Shown piece after piece: positions 12,401-22,917 of a stretch of 64,000 nt of DNA. The notes under the pieces were generated by a model. It ran no database searches. It saw only the letters and a list, made by a program, of their open reading frames with translations, and had not been told where the DNA came from. This stretch comes from Apostichopus japonicus (lineage: Eukaryota > Echinodermata > Holothuroidea > Aspidochirotida > Stichopodidae): assembly GCF_037975245.1 (NCBI RefSeq), contig NC_092576.1, forward strand, positions 43,283,611 to 43,347,610, written 5' to 3'. The position numbers were made by a program, and so were the translations under genes. How positions within the stretch are numbered: position 1 is the stretch's first letter; the number at the start of each line of letters is the position of its first letter.

Positions 12401-14789
12401 TTATATTACCATTGTTTAAAGTATATACTAATATGAACAAACACAGTATATCTGTTAACATAATAATATTAAGAAGATATAACTGTAGATCCTCTCTAAG
12501 ATTGCAGTATTCCCCTTTAACTTACAAAACCAACACCCCTCCACCACACCCCTCCCTAACCTACAAGGCCAATGACCCTTCCGTAATCTGTATAAAATTT
12601 ACATTGCGTTGTCACCATATTTCCATTTGAAAAACTAACCTACAGTCGCATATACCTATACTGTACATATTTCTACAATACATCTGTACGTTAAATTATT
12701 GCTTCTCTTTTCTTCTCAGACAGTACACATTTATTTTTATCATAAATGTCTATTGAAATTATTTCAGAGGTTTTTTTCTTGCTAAAGATGTACACTGACT
12801 GTTGTGACTCTTTTAATAGTTTATCATTTTGTTTTGTTCAGCACCTGTCAATCAAATACTTGAACAATACATTGAAAACTACTTCAATGGGATAGACGCG
12901 CGCGTCTCAATGAAAAGAAATGGTACAGACCGCGCTCGTCCTTTATAACAAAAATTAAAAAAAAAACATCTGGAATTTACTGACAAACAAGTACCTGGAG
13001 ATTGCAATAGATACTTCACGTCTAGACACTGTCTGGTTTGAAATCGTTGGTAGTCCTTTTTCGTGTTTATCTGTTTGTGGTTGGACTGGGCCCCGTAGTG
13101 TAGGGTACTGAACTGTACGTTCCCGTTGAAATGAAAGACACGTAAACAACACTGATGTTTCGTACTTTTCTTTTCTTTTCCATCAAATCTTTATTTGAAT
13201 AATGTGCTACAAAAGATAATACATAGATGGAAAAGTCGCCATATAACAACAAATACATTTGTAGGCTATGCTAGTGTCCATACGGTTCATGCTATTGTTT
13301 GGTGGTACAGTTAACGCTGGAAGTAGAGTTTCCGCGAAAATTCCAAGTATAGCTGGTAATACAAGGTATTCGTAAGCGTGTATTTCTGCATCTATTCTTG
13401 CTTATACCGAGGCACATTATTGTATCATTTTGAAAATACCATTAAGTTGTTTTCAAACTTTTCCGTAGCCGGTGTGTTCGTCATTCCTCCCTGAAAAAAA
13501 ATACTGATGTGTGAGGTTGTAACAGAAGAAGGAACAACTATTGATGTATTGTATTCTCTGGGTTAATCTATGTACTGCATCCAAAATAATTACAAGTAAA
13601 GAAGGATGTAATGGTAAATAACTGAACTTATTTCTTTCTCTGATTATAGCCTAGATTACTGTCTGCTGCCCTCATCGATAACCGTCGGACCATCTCTATC
13701 CGCACTGAAGTCTCGGAGAGTGATTGGTAAATTTCCTATTGATTAATCGATTAATGACTAATCATGTGTCTTGTTGTTTACAGTTCAAAACATTCCAGTA
13801 TTCGACATTGAATGGATTTTAGTCCCAATGAAATAGAAGGCGCCTTACCACCAGGCTTCATTGCAGTAAACATTCGGGTGATATCATTTACTGGTTGATG
13901 TTGTATGATACAGGGTATAGTTTACTTTGCAACATTTTGAGTATTCTTTTGTTGTTGGAAAAGTCAACCTGCTACATGCTGCATTAAATACGTCACCTAC
14001 ACTATTTAGGGGAAAAAAGAGACAACTGAGCCCATCGTACAGGTACCAATACTAGAATAACTTTCCTAAGAAAAGAAAAGCTTTCTGATTGCGTGGGTCA
14101 TTAGAAATAGCAATGAACATAGTATCGTAGGCAGCTGTTTAATTATAAAAGAACAGAAAGCGATTTGCTTTGCAGGTCTACAAATATGAATTTCAGTTGT
14201 TATTTTTCAAGTACTACGGTAGCTTAATGAGGTGGGACACTGGGAATGTCGCTATTTTATAACGAAAATTCAGAGTTTTTAATGTAGAAATTCCTGTAAT
14301 TTTCAACTGTTTTATTTTAAATTAGCACTATGTTCCTCCAAACTTTGAAGCTATCTATCGAAATGAGAAAATTGTTTGCAATCTTCCAAAAGTTCCACCC
14401 GGTGTTTGGTTTCAAGCCATTGTCATTTTCTTTTCTGAAATGGCGAATTTTTCCTAACAAGTCGACTATTTCATGGAAATGTTGACGTTGCTTGTCGGTA
14501 AATCTATCAATTCGAAATTTCAACTATGTTTTTAAATTATTATTATAGAGTTGAGATACAACTGTTGGATCAGGGAGTTGCTCCCTGGTTGGATGTAGAA
14601 ATTAAAGTTCAAAGTAAAGGAAGTACGGTTGTTTCTTCAAAGTATTCCATTTGCTATTACACCGTTGATATTTTTGAATTCGTTAAATGTACTGTTTAAT
14701 CGTATTCACCTCTTACAGTCTTCTGGACGCCTGATAGTGATAAGAATAATCAAAAGTATAAACTTGATCTCAGCTCCGGTCTTTGGCTG
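203..14789 (+). CDS. 3' part of an upstream NLR-type gene (cassettes 1-3)
   Basis: Eleven exons recognised by homology to exons downstream of the NACHT exon at 39163-40691, with consistent GT-AG sites and phases: A 0-2, B 2-1, C 1-0, D 0-0. No exon has a stop in frame. The N-terminal and NACHT exons would lie left of the window. A and B together read like a degenerate leucine-rich repeat pair (LxxLxxLxI ... LKxLxFxxCLLP). D carries a CSG motif and a leucine-rich end. I do not know a family name for this module. What follows exon C of cassette 3 is uncertain; no D exon was found before 17600. Confidence 0.7.
809..885 (+). CDS. Cassette 1 exon B
   Basis: Acceptor TTCTTACAG, donor GTGAGT; 77 nt, phase 2 in and 1 out. 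Reads FIDCLLPLSLAVGSLSPL and onward. CLLP is the recurring core of exon B. Confidence 0.8.
1101..1189 (+). CDS. Cassette 1 exon C
   Basis: Acceptor TTCTTCCCAG, donor GTAAGT; 89 nt, phase 1 in and 0 out. Reads VSWKPSKPDFHLDSSKGKW and onward, with the exon C pattern V-x-W ... LDxSxGxW. Confidence 0.8.
1190..4225 (+). other. Intron C-D of cassette 1
   Basis: About 3 kb with no exon-like segment. It holds a TIR element at 1792-2267 that is absent from copy 2. A short open stretch at 2615-2803 also exists in copy 2 (51148-51330), but it has no splice context and its conservation is explained by the duplication. Confidence 0.7.
1792..2267. mobile_element. 476-bp TIR element with TA target-site duplication
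   Basis: The ends are imperfect inverted repeats: left AGGTAGCATACGCCCATTA, right end reverse-complemented AGGTGGCATACTCCTATTA. It is flanked by TA on both sides (1790-1791 and 2268-2269). Copy 2 of the duplication has the empty site, with a single TA between CAAAACAGT and GAGCAGGCTG at about 50710-50730. TA duplication is typical of the Tc1/mariner group. No transposase is encoded, so this is a non-autonomous (MITE-like) element. Confidence 0.8.
4226..4345 (+). CDS. Cassette 1 exon D
   Basis: Acceptor TTTTCAG, donor GTAAGT; 120 nt, phase 0 to 0. Forty residues with LRSLCSSIVFL and LLLEIASNHN, matching the exon D pattern (CSxxx ... LLxEIAS). Confidence 0.8.
4346..7272 (+). other. Intron between cassettes 1 and 2
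   Basis: AT-rich, no exon-like segment seen. Homology with copy 2 continues to about 6025, where the cassette-2 indel begins. Confidence 0.6.
7273..7481 (+). CDS. Cassette 2 exon A
   Basis: Acceptor TATTCTTCAG, donor GTAAGG; 209 nt, phase 0 in and 2 out. Reads IPISDLCLQWCFSGFDG and onward, with LESGLTLSSLSSVEKISI and EEVIGLINYGMHSPRFKAL. Present only in copy 1. Confidence 0.8.
8054..8130 (+). CDS. Cassette 2 exon B
   Basis: Acceptor TTTTGAAG, donor GTACGT; 77 nt, phase 2 in and 1 out. Reads FMYCKRPSSINPDNIPEESR and onward. It is the most divergent exon B: the CLLP core is replaced by CKRP. Confidence 0.7.
8807..8862 (+). CDS. Cassette 2 exon C (short)
   Basis: Acceptor ATTTACAG; the phase-consistent donor is GTTGGT, weaker than a nearby GTAATT at 8867 that would break the frame. 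56 nt encode VISFSEAQFLDLESGKWRK. Shorter than other C exons but it keeps LDxxSGKW. Confidence 0.65.
9681..9800 (+). CDS. Cassette 2 exon D
   Basis: Acceptor TTTCAATAG, donor GTAAGT; 120 nt, phase 0 to 0. Reads PDDIQTITEMCSGDLIINRT then VIELLVEASNYD. CSGD and the leucine-rich end match the D pattern. Confidence 0.8.
9801..11210 (+). other. Intron between cassettes 2 and 3, with pyrimidine-rich tract
   Basis: From about 10440 to 10870 the + strand is rich in CCCTCC and CACCCCT. The duplicate carries the same tract at 55330-55760. No coding signal. Confidence 0.6.
11211..11419 (+). CDS. Cassette 3 exon A
   Basis: Acceptor CTTTCTTTAG, donor GTAAGT; 209 nt, phase 0 in and 2 out. Encodes NWSFSKIDEDGNIILSSGL, LPIISSMERMSI and VNGILKYVQHSQRFKALL. 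Eleven residues differ from the duplicate at 56096-56304. Confidence 0.85.
11420..13649 (+). other. Intron A-B of cassette 3
   Basis: No exon. Contains C-rich tracts near 11945-12130 and 12220-12260, and a perfect 14-bp palindrome AGACGCGCGCGTCT at about 12894-12907 that is also present in copy 2 near 57990. Open stretches on the - strand here recur in copy 2 but lack splice context. Confidence 0.6.
13650..13726 (+). CDS. Cassette 3 exon B
   Basis: Acceptor TGATTATAG, donor GTAAAT; 77 nt, phase 2 in and 1 out. Reads FLDYCLLPSSITVGPSLSAL and onward. A degenerate inverted copy of this exon lies at 27612-27683. Confidence 0.85.
14719..14789 (+). CDS. Cassette 3 exon C
   Basis: Acceptor CCTCTTACAG, donor GTGAGT; 71 nt, phase 1 in and 0 out. 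Reads VFWTPDSDKNNQKYKLDLSS then GLWL. Relative to the duplicate at 60213-60283 there are 13 base differences; 12 fall at amino-acid-changing positions (9 residues) and 1 is silent. Confidence 0.85.
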
Positions 14790-16055
14790 GTGAGTAGTCT
14801 AATTATTACTTCGTCAGGTCTGTTATATTTTGTTGTTCTATTTACATAATGATATTGTCATAACTACTGATGGCATCAATCCCCCGACTAGTGTATTACT
14901 TGAGGGCGGTATGCATGCATGACATAACAAATAATTTATAAAGTAATGTATAAATGAGGTAAGTACATTATACAACAACAAGTATGGAGATAATATAGAC
15001 TCTTAATCACAGGATTCCACCCACACCATCACCCCTCCCTACCTCATTAAGATGTATTTATCGGTAAATCACATCAACATCTAACACATATGGTTAATCT
15101 ACTTTGTTCTAAATTCATAGTCACATTTAAAATACATAACAAGTGAGATTGTTTCAGGGTTTGATTGTTGATTGTAAATTGCCTGAAATATGACACTTGA
15201 TGAACCAGATCAACACAGCATGATTGCAGGGAACTTATCAACACTGTATTTAAAACGGCCTTCAGAGTTCGTGTGGGCTTAGGTGGATGTGTTTATATGG
15301 AACTAATAATGTTACTTTGGTGTAATACATGTTTCATGAAATCTCATTGGAAGCGATGGTGATACATCAGTGTATAAACACCAAATGGATACGTTAAAAT
15401 GATGCGTTTGCTACTAAATAGCAAATGAACACGCCAGCTTATATTTATAAATAGTTACTATGTAACCCATGAACAGGTTACAATAATACATTGATAAATA
15501 AACTCCTAATGAGTTAGTAAAATAGTAAATTGATTACATAACACCCCATGGAAGGAAGGTTAAAGTAGTGCAATGGGTAATAATTAAACATGAACATGCC
15601 AGGTTAAGAAGAAACATTAACTACTAACCACTCCGTGAACAGGTCGAGCGAAGCAATACATAAGTTACCAAGATGCTCTCCCCCCCCCCCCACCCCTTCT
15701 GATCGTCAGTCCGGTGAAAATTATTCAGTCGGGAATTTGCAATTCGCCAGGGGGAGGATAGGTCCATTAATAATGGTGTATACTCTACCACAGCCATCCA
15801 TCCCCACCACCCCTCCCACCTTACCTTCCTTCTCAACCTCACAAAATATTTCATACAGCTAAACTTTTCCTTTAGGGTTACTTCTATAAACCTTAGTTAT
15901 AGTCTAAGTATGCCTCGAAATGCACCACTAATTGCACCGTCTAATTTTCATTGTCGGGGTTGTCTGAGCATGCACAGAATGGATATAATTAATGTAGAAA
16001 CACATATATCAAAATATGTTATGAGCGAATAAAAATGAAGTAGTTAACACATTTA
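14790..16055 (+). other. Sequence after the last recognised exon of gene 1
   Basis: No D exon found. Holds a weak terminal-exon candidate (15158-15193) and an AATAAA at 15497-15502, plus C-rich stretches at 15675-15700 and 15790-15830. The paired open frames at 15624-15862 on both strands are low-complexity. Confidence 0.5.
15158..15193 (+). CDS. Possible terminal exon of gene 1 (weak)
   Basis: After TTGTTTCAG, phase 0 reads GLIVDCKLPEI and stops. The duplicate (60644-60679) reads HLIVDCKLAEI and stops at the same place, and both copies have AATAAA about 300 bp downstream. This would accept the phase-0 end of exon C. The pyrimidine tract is poor and duplication alone could explain the conservation. 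Confidence 0.22.
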   Translation, partial: GLIVDCKLPEI

Positions 16056-17335
16056 TCCACACATGCGAAGAGTGGATAAAAGTGATATATTGAACAAATA
16101 ATTCTAAACATACAATGGATGGACTAAAGGGATGCATTAATCAAATATTTCTAAACATACAATTGGGTAGATAAAAGGGATGCAGTCATCAAATATTACT
16201 AAACATATAATGGATTGAAAAAAAAGGATGTTGTCAACAAATATTACTAAACCTACAATGGATGGATTAAAGGGATGTAGTCAAGAAATATTACTAAACT
16301 TACAATGGATGGATTAAAGGGATGTAGTCAACAAATATTAATAAACATAATGGATTTAAAAAAAAAGGATTTATTCAACAAATACTACTAAACATACAAT
16401 TGGGTAAATTAAAGGAATTTAGACAGCAAATAAGACTAAATATGCAATTGGTGAATAAAGTGATGTAGTCAACATATATTACTAAACAAACAATCGGTAG
16501 ATTAAAGGAATGTAGTGATAAAATATTACTAAACGTACAATTGACGGATCATGGGATGTAGTCAACATATATTGAAAAACATACAATTGGTAGATTAAAA
16601 GGACTTAGTCATCTAACATTACTAAACATAAAATGGATTTAAAAAAAAAAATGTAGTCAACAAATAGTACTAAGCATGCATTTTATGGATTAACGGGATG
16701 TTGTTAACAAATATTACTTAACAAACAATCGGTAGAATAAAGGGATGTAGTTAACAAATAGTACTAAACCTACAATGGATGGATTAAAGGGATGAAGTCC
16801 AAAAATATTACTTAACATGCAATGGATAGATTAAAGGGATGTAGTCATCAAACATTACTTAACATAAAATGGATTGAGAAAAAAAGGAAGTTAGTAAAAC
16901 AAATATTACTAAACATGCATTGGATGGATTAAAGGGATGTAGTCCACAAATACTACCAAACAAACAATCGGTAGAATAAAAGAATGTAGCCAACAAATAT
17001 TACTAAACACACCATGGACGGATTAATAAAAGGGATTTCGTTAACAAATATTACTTAGTATACATTGGTTGGATTAAAGGGATGTAGTCAACAAATATTA
17101 CTAAACCTACAATGGATGGATTAAATGGATATGGTCAACAAATATTCCTAAGCGTACACAATGTATTGAAAACAAAGGGATGTAGTCAATACGTATTACT
17201 AAACATGCATTGGATGGATTAAAAGGATTTAGTCAACAAATATTGCTAAACATGCAATGGATTGAAATCAAGGGATATTGTCAAAAAATATTAACACATA
17301 TACAATAAGTGGATTAAAACGATGATATTAAAAAT
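16056..17335. repeat. 47-bp minisatellite, about 26 units
   Basis: Imperfect head-to-tail units of about 47 bp, consensus close to ATGGATGGATTAAAGGGATG then TAGTCAACAAATATTACTAAACATACA. The spacing of 47 was measured between 16258 and 16305. The duplicate array at 61570-62020 has only about nine units. Confidence 0.9.
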
Positions 17336-17606
17336 GCGTTCGACCACAGTTCAATATGGTGGAAGCTTGTTCTGTTCCTTTTCAGTTAGCTCAAGTTAAG
17401 GATCAGTGGATTTTTAATAAAGTAACAATATGGTAGAGAACTTTAAGCCCTACATAGTTAACGTTGTTTATCGCGAGGTATAAATGTGACAGAAATACAA
17501 ACTGCAAGGAGTAAATGTTGGATGTCAAGTTTTAAGCGGGTCGGTGGTTCATCGAGTTTACAGTCCCGGGTCCTATGACACTTCGGGTATTGCCCGAGCA
17601 AATTTG

Positions 17607-19599
17607 GAGCAATTTAGCAAACAAGTATTATTAGTCATGCAGCAGAAATGTAATTGTAATATATTCCCTACTTAATATAATGCATATCATTAATGGTGAG
17701 GATTAAATGCCTAGAGGAGAAATCAAAACAGTACTAATTTACATGTTTGTTATTATATTTTCTCTTATTAATCCCCATTTAATAAAAAAATATTATGATC
17801 ACTGCCCCCCACCAGATTCCACATGCCCCCCCCCCCAAAAAAAACATATATACATATTTAGATAACTAGGCCTAATACTCAAGCATTTTGTTTGAATTTA
17901 TTTTCTACTCAATCGTCCTGTAGAAGTTCGGATCCTGGTAGATGAATTCGTATGTTCTGAAGACAACCTGTCATGATCCTCCTGCTTCTGGAAATGCTCG
18001 CGATCTTAGTAAATATTCAGAGCCATAAACCAAGGAAGGTGACGAAATTCCAAACAGAATTCAATGGCGACATACTACAGGAGGTGGATATTCCTGCATA
18101 CTCATGATGGTGTCATTAGTAAATGCTAACCTGAGCACCCTATCTCTTCTCTCGAATTTATCCTTTTTAACTTAACCGAACTTATATACTCTAGAAGTGC
18201 CCGTCCCTACCTCTCATCTCGAGCATGGCCACCCTACCTTATCTCCTCCCTACCTGTTCCCTCTAACTTAGCCCCCTACATTTATTCTCGAACTAGCCTC
18301 GTTGTATTATTGTGTTAGTGGTGCTAGAGTAATTATACACCACTCAGTCCATCGAAAACTGCTTGCCCGAGTTTTAAACAAAACGAGTTGGGAAAGGAAA
18401 TTCGGATCTATGTATATATCATTGTGACGTGTGTAACAACATTGGCCATCGTCCCCTTCAAATATTTAACTTTGCTTTCATCATCCTGCTGTTTCCATAC
18501 ATTGTGTAGATATATGTTTACATTTCTTGATAAGGGGAATGCTATATAAAAGTTGTTTCATTAAAATCACAGTAATTGTTTTTAAGTTATTAGAGTTTAC
18601 GCTGAGATTTTCAAATGTCTTTATTCTGTTCAAGAATTATTTTCTCATACCACTTCGTCGGTATTTCTTCCGCCGGGATGTCAAAATGACGTACTTATCA
18701 ATCACTTATACTGAAATGTGACGAAAAAATACGGAGGAAAAATCATAAAATTGTACTTGATGAAGTAATTATATTAATGAGTAATAATAATGATGAGTTC
18801 GGCTGCCTAAGTTTTGAGATTTCACATTGGGACATGTATACAAAGTTTGAGAAAATGTTAAGTAACACTGTATATAACGTTATGGTTCGTGGTAGTAGTA
18901 GAAAGATGGGTCTTTTACGTTTCCAAGGTGTAATTGTTGGTGTCACTTAAGTACAACCACCATCCATCATGAACCAGGAATCTTGAAAAGAACAATGATC
19001 TAACAGTATTTATGTTTTACCTCCGTGGTAATTAATTTAGCGGTACATACGTTATCATAGTGAATATAGTGATTCCAGGTGAGTTAGTGGTTATGGATGG
19101 TGTCAGTCAGTGAATGGTGGTAGGGGTGGAGCGGATATGACGGTTTCATTACGTCATCGAAAAGTCCAAACTGACTCATTACGTCTTGTCATCTCTTGGC
19201 AAAGTAGAAGTACGTTATAATTTAAAAAATATGAATAACGAAAACTTGGCACAAATCTGGAAAAAAATGACGGAGGATACGAAGGGTGAAATATATAGTG
19301 TTTGTTTTCCCACTTATAATACACAATTAAGTGAGTTTACAAATTATGAATTGAATGATAAATATTGCATGGAGTATCCCTTTCTATATCTTGCTATTCA
19401 TGATATATAGTTTTAAAGAGGACAAATTAATGAACATTGTTAACATAAGAGTTAACATTGTTTTATGTAGTTTCTATATTTCGTTAAAGAATGGAAATGT
19501 TGAGAGGGCTAATTGGTACCCTAATGCTTCTGTATGATAGCGATTCTTTGTTCCGTAGAAATATTTTAGATCAACGATTACAACTATTTATATGTTATT
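17607..19599. other. Non-genic spacer
   Basis: Begins where homology to copy 2 stops. I see no supported exon. A poly-C then poly-A run lies at 17825-17845. Open stretches at 18527-18721 and 19186-19410 are AT-rich and unlike known proteins. Confidence 0.5.
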
Positions 19600-20473
19600 C
19601 AGTGGCGTAACGAATTAGCCTGGGGGCTCCTGGCTATTAGTGGCACCCTATCAGGAAGCCTAAGCAAGAGCATCCGCAGAATTGTTCACAGTAGGTCATG
19701 TAGGTGTAAAACACTACTTGATACTACCTAAGCGGAGCGCCACCATCGGTTCGCGCGGAGCGTACCACGATTCTTTTCGACCCCCCCCCCCAAAAAAAAA
19801 TACTCTTAGATCGTTAGAAAAGACACTTCCCGGGCGTTTCAAGTTGCATTTACACATCGGTTATTTTGAGATCTCATGTCTTAGGATTTTGACTTTCAAT
19901 AATTTCATTTATGCATTATGGGTACGTATGCAATGAACATAACTATAAAACTGTTGGTTGGGTGAAATCATTAAAATGTCAAATGTTTTACTTTTTCAAT
20001 TTTCCAGGGGAAAGGGAAGCTTCCAGGGAAAGGGGTGGCAAGTGCACAACCCCTCCCCCGCTCCTTACCCCTCCTTGCGGACGCCCATGGGTCCAATGTC
20101 TAAGGAGTTATGCAGGATCAATGCAGGGGTCATGGTTTAGAACATTTCAATGGCGATTTAGCATTTACACATTGTTTCCAGCTGACAAATATGTTTTAAT
20201 GGTAAAATGCATCAAGAGAAATGACAGAACAATACTATCAATATAGCTATAACAGTTATTTGTAACTATATACCATGGAATGAGGATTGAGGAATTTGGC
20301 TTCTGGATACATCTTGCAAGTTGTATGAGTGAGAAACAACATTCAGCCTTGCATGAGTTTTTCTTAACCCAATAAAAACCAGCCCTCCCTATCCAAAGAG
20401 GTACCCTTTTTCTGTGCGTCAGTACAGCGGGGCCCTTTTTGGCACGGTCCAGGCCATAGGAGTTACGCTACTG
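19600..20473. mobile_element. hAT-like MITE, 874 bp
   Basis: Left end CAGTGGCGTAAC; the right end reverse-complemented is CAGTAGCGTAAC, and similarity continues inward (GCCTGG). Flanking 8-mers are ATGTTATT (19592-19599) and ATGTGATT (20474-20481), a target-site duplication with one mismatch. CAGTGGCG-type ends with 8-bp duplications are characteristic of hAT elements. No transposase; the interior has G/C-rich segments unlike its surroundings. Confidence 0.8.
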
Positions 20474-20867
20474 ATGTGATTGCATGTATTTTGTACCAAA
20501 TCATTGCAATTAAATTTTACTTACCTTTGCCTGGGTTCCTAGAAGCACTGAATAAAATCATAAATGATCGGTTGTCATATTTAGAGATTATTAAGTATTA
20601 CACGTATACTCTGATTGATGGAAAGTGAACATGTGACGGTTAGATATGCAAACTATGCAAAACGAAGATCTTTCATTGAACGTCATATCGTAAATGGTAA
20701 TAAAAGTAAAGGAAATCATATGTTAATGTATTTGTCTACTTCGTTAACACTGTGTGTGTTCATTATCTAATTTGTTGTCATATGTGATATACCTTTATCA
20801 TAATGCTTCCCTAGACCGGAGTTAAGGTTAAGGGTAAAAAGCTACCTTTATTGATATACCCTTGCAG

Positions 20868-20958
20868 AATTGTTCTCTACGGATGTACGAAAGTGCATAA
20901 GCGAGCAGGGATACATTACTGCGAAACAGGAAACAGGACTAAAATATGCTTTGACAAG
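20868..20958 (+). CDS. Putative orphan exon
   Basis: Strong acceptor (TACCCTTGCAG) and donor (AAG|GTACGT). One frame is open throughout: two leading bases, 29 codons containing DVRKCISEQGYITAKQETGL, then AG, so phase 1 in and 2 out. Its outgoing phase fits the candidate exon at 22918. No family recognised. It could be the 3' end of gene 1, but a further exon would be needed because cassette exon C ends in phase 0. Confidence 0.35.
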
Positions 20959-21779
20959 GTACGTTTGACGGGAACTTTATGAGTCTTATTCATAGCCATA
21001 TTGGTCAGGAGCATAAAAAAACAACAGTTTACTTGTCTTTAAGTTAAGTCTAAAATGTTAAAAGTAAGAGCATCACTCAACAACAAGCCGGACACGAGTA
21101 TCAATTCGTTATGTGAACACTCACTCGTGAAACAAACCTGCCCCTCCCCCTCCCCCATCCCTCTCTGTGACACTAGGCCTATTCAATGTTAGAGCACTTG
21201 ATCCCACTTTGGAAGACCTATACTGTAAATAATACATTATATCACATTACCACTGTGATTGTTATTTATAAATAGGATATAAAAACAGTTAAAAGTTATA
21301 AAGCTTGAAATAGCATGTATTATATGTACACATAATAAATCAAATGTTAATAAAAAAAGAAATACAGTAGGTTTTTTGGAACAACACTCTAAATAAATAT
21401 GGCAGCCACATAAACAAAATATTTTTGTAAAACGTACGGTTTGAAATGTTGGCATGATTGTTTTATTTTTCAAATTATAATGAGTTTGTTGAAGTAGTGA
21501 CTTCAGCTCGTTGTGTAGTAAATGTTTCTAGTCTCTATGAATTTTATAATAAAGCCTTTTAAAATCTCTCATGGCTGCATTGTTAACTTGGTTAATAAGG
21601 GTTTTAACATCTAGGCTAACATCTAGGTTAACATCTAAGCTAACAGTGTATATAATATGAGGTTATACAAAAGGTATTAAAAGCGACCGTTCTTACGTCT
21701 AACTTAAAGCATGGAACTATGAACGATTAAGTTGAAATGATATTAACAAACCCTCTTTAAAATTCTCGAACTATGACAC

Positions 21780-22760
21780 GGTCAACTTAGGCACCCTGTA
21801 TTGCAGTTTTCTTTGCTATGGCAGTGAGTAGGCCATCATTATAATACTGGAATTTTCAAAAATCATGTCTTGAGATTTCTTAAGTTTCAAAAGTAATTTT
21901 GTTCCGTCGCAGACAGTAGCAACATGAGATACCACAGATTCATAATTACTTTGATCCAAATTATGTGAGGATTTAGATCATCTAACAGAGATTGCTGTGT
22001 CCTCTGCAAAAGTGATGACAGAAAATTGGATTGCGATCTTATTTCGTCTGTGTAAATTGTAAATAACAGTGCTGATAATGGACTTCACTGGGGATCCCAA
22101 CGCTGATTTCAGTTTTGTTGTATAAACCGTTTTTCAATTTAATTTGCCTTGACCACCCTTTCTTCAAATCAGCCAGCCAGTGCTTAATACAGGGATCTGC
22201 AACAAAGATATTTTAAATCATGAAGTAACTGATTAACTTGTACGGTATGAAAACACTGGAGAAATTTAAAAAAAGGACACTGGATATGCTTATGTTTCAT
22301 GAATTAGAGTGAGAACAATATTATAGACAATTTTGAGGACGGCATCCGTACAGAAAAACCTCTTCATATTAGCAAACTGCCATTGGTCACCATGGGTATC
22401 AATGACATTAAATATGGCAATAAAAAATTCTGCATATATTTACAACTTATGCTGGCAAGATCTTTGGGCCTGAAGTTATTAACCGAGGTAAAATTACGTG
22501 GAAAAATTCCAGCTAGTTTACCAGAACAAAACTTAAAAACCCACCAAGGAACTTGGCCATAGCCCGATGAAACACCTTTTTCTGACTATATTAAGTTATC
22601 TTCCAACTTAGTCTTCTTGAACCACAAGACCTTCGACCAACCGATCAGGTATGTGTATTATTACATATTTTATAACTGTTGAATTGAAACGTCTAAAATG
22701 ATCAACAAGTTGCCCACCGAGTTCCTTAGAAGTAAAAACTGCTTCTCCTTCTTCAGGTTC
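21780..22760 (-). mobile_element. LINE reverse-transcriptase relic
   Basis: On the - strand about 21985-22100 reads GSPVKSIISTVIYNL then FSVITFAEDTAIS, a decayed form of the RT region around the catalytic F/YADD motif. Downstream, LKLKKSQDMIF resembles the LxPxKS-MIF stretch that follows the active site in CR1/Jockey-type LINEs. Upstream fragments on the same strand fit the preceding RT blocks. Stops and frameshifts throughout; outer limits are approximate. Confidence 0.6.
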
Positions 22761-22917
22761 TCGAATTGTCTTGATTGGACATCAAATGATAGCTGAAGTA
22801 ACAAAGACACTGGTAATAATGTAGACACAGACACACTATGTTATAATGACTACTATCTATAATTATCATGTTACTTTTCTTAAAATGAATATTTATATAC
22901 TGTTTGAATTGTGTCAG

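Larger units (their letters stand above)
1..17606 (+). repeat. Segmental duplication, copy 1
   Basis: The same sequence recurs at about 48985-62296 in the same orientation, exons and introns alike, with roughly 10% divergence where I compared by eye. Shared landmarks are cassette 1 (=7), cassette 3 (=8), a GC-rich palindrome, the CCCCTCC-rich tract and the 47-bp minisatellite. Copy 1 alone carries cassette 2 (about 6025-9870) and a 476-bp TIR element (1792-2267). It lacks about 430 bp of the intron present at 59640-60120 in copy 2. The left end lies at or beyond the window edge. Confidence 0.9.

Noticed and set aside
13067-13258. Minus-strand open frame recurring at 58023-58358
   Set aside because: Intronic, AT-rich, frame lengths differ between copies and no domain is visible; conservation comes from duplication.
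14790-14850. Read-through of exon C in cassette 3 would add a hydrophobic tail (VSSLIITSSGLLYFVVLFT), suggesting a membrane anchor
   Set aside because: The donor there is a perfect GTGAGT, and copy 2 stops after 12 residues, so the tail is not conserved.
15624-15862. Overlapping proline-rich frames on both strands, similar at 61199-61444
   Set aside because: Caused by CCCC/CCACC-rich low-complexity sequence that is open in several frames.
17821-17845. Poly-C followed by poly-A run as a retroposon tail
   Set aside because: Similar C-run/A-run junctions occur many times in the window without any recognisable element attached.
19186-19537. Two overlapping frames of 60-74 codons
   Set aside because: AT-rich, no motif, no splice or promoter context.
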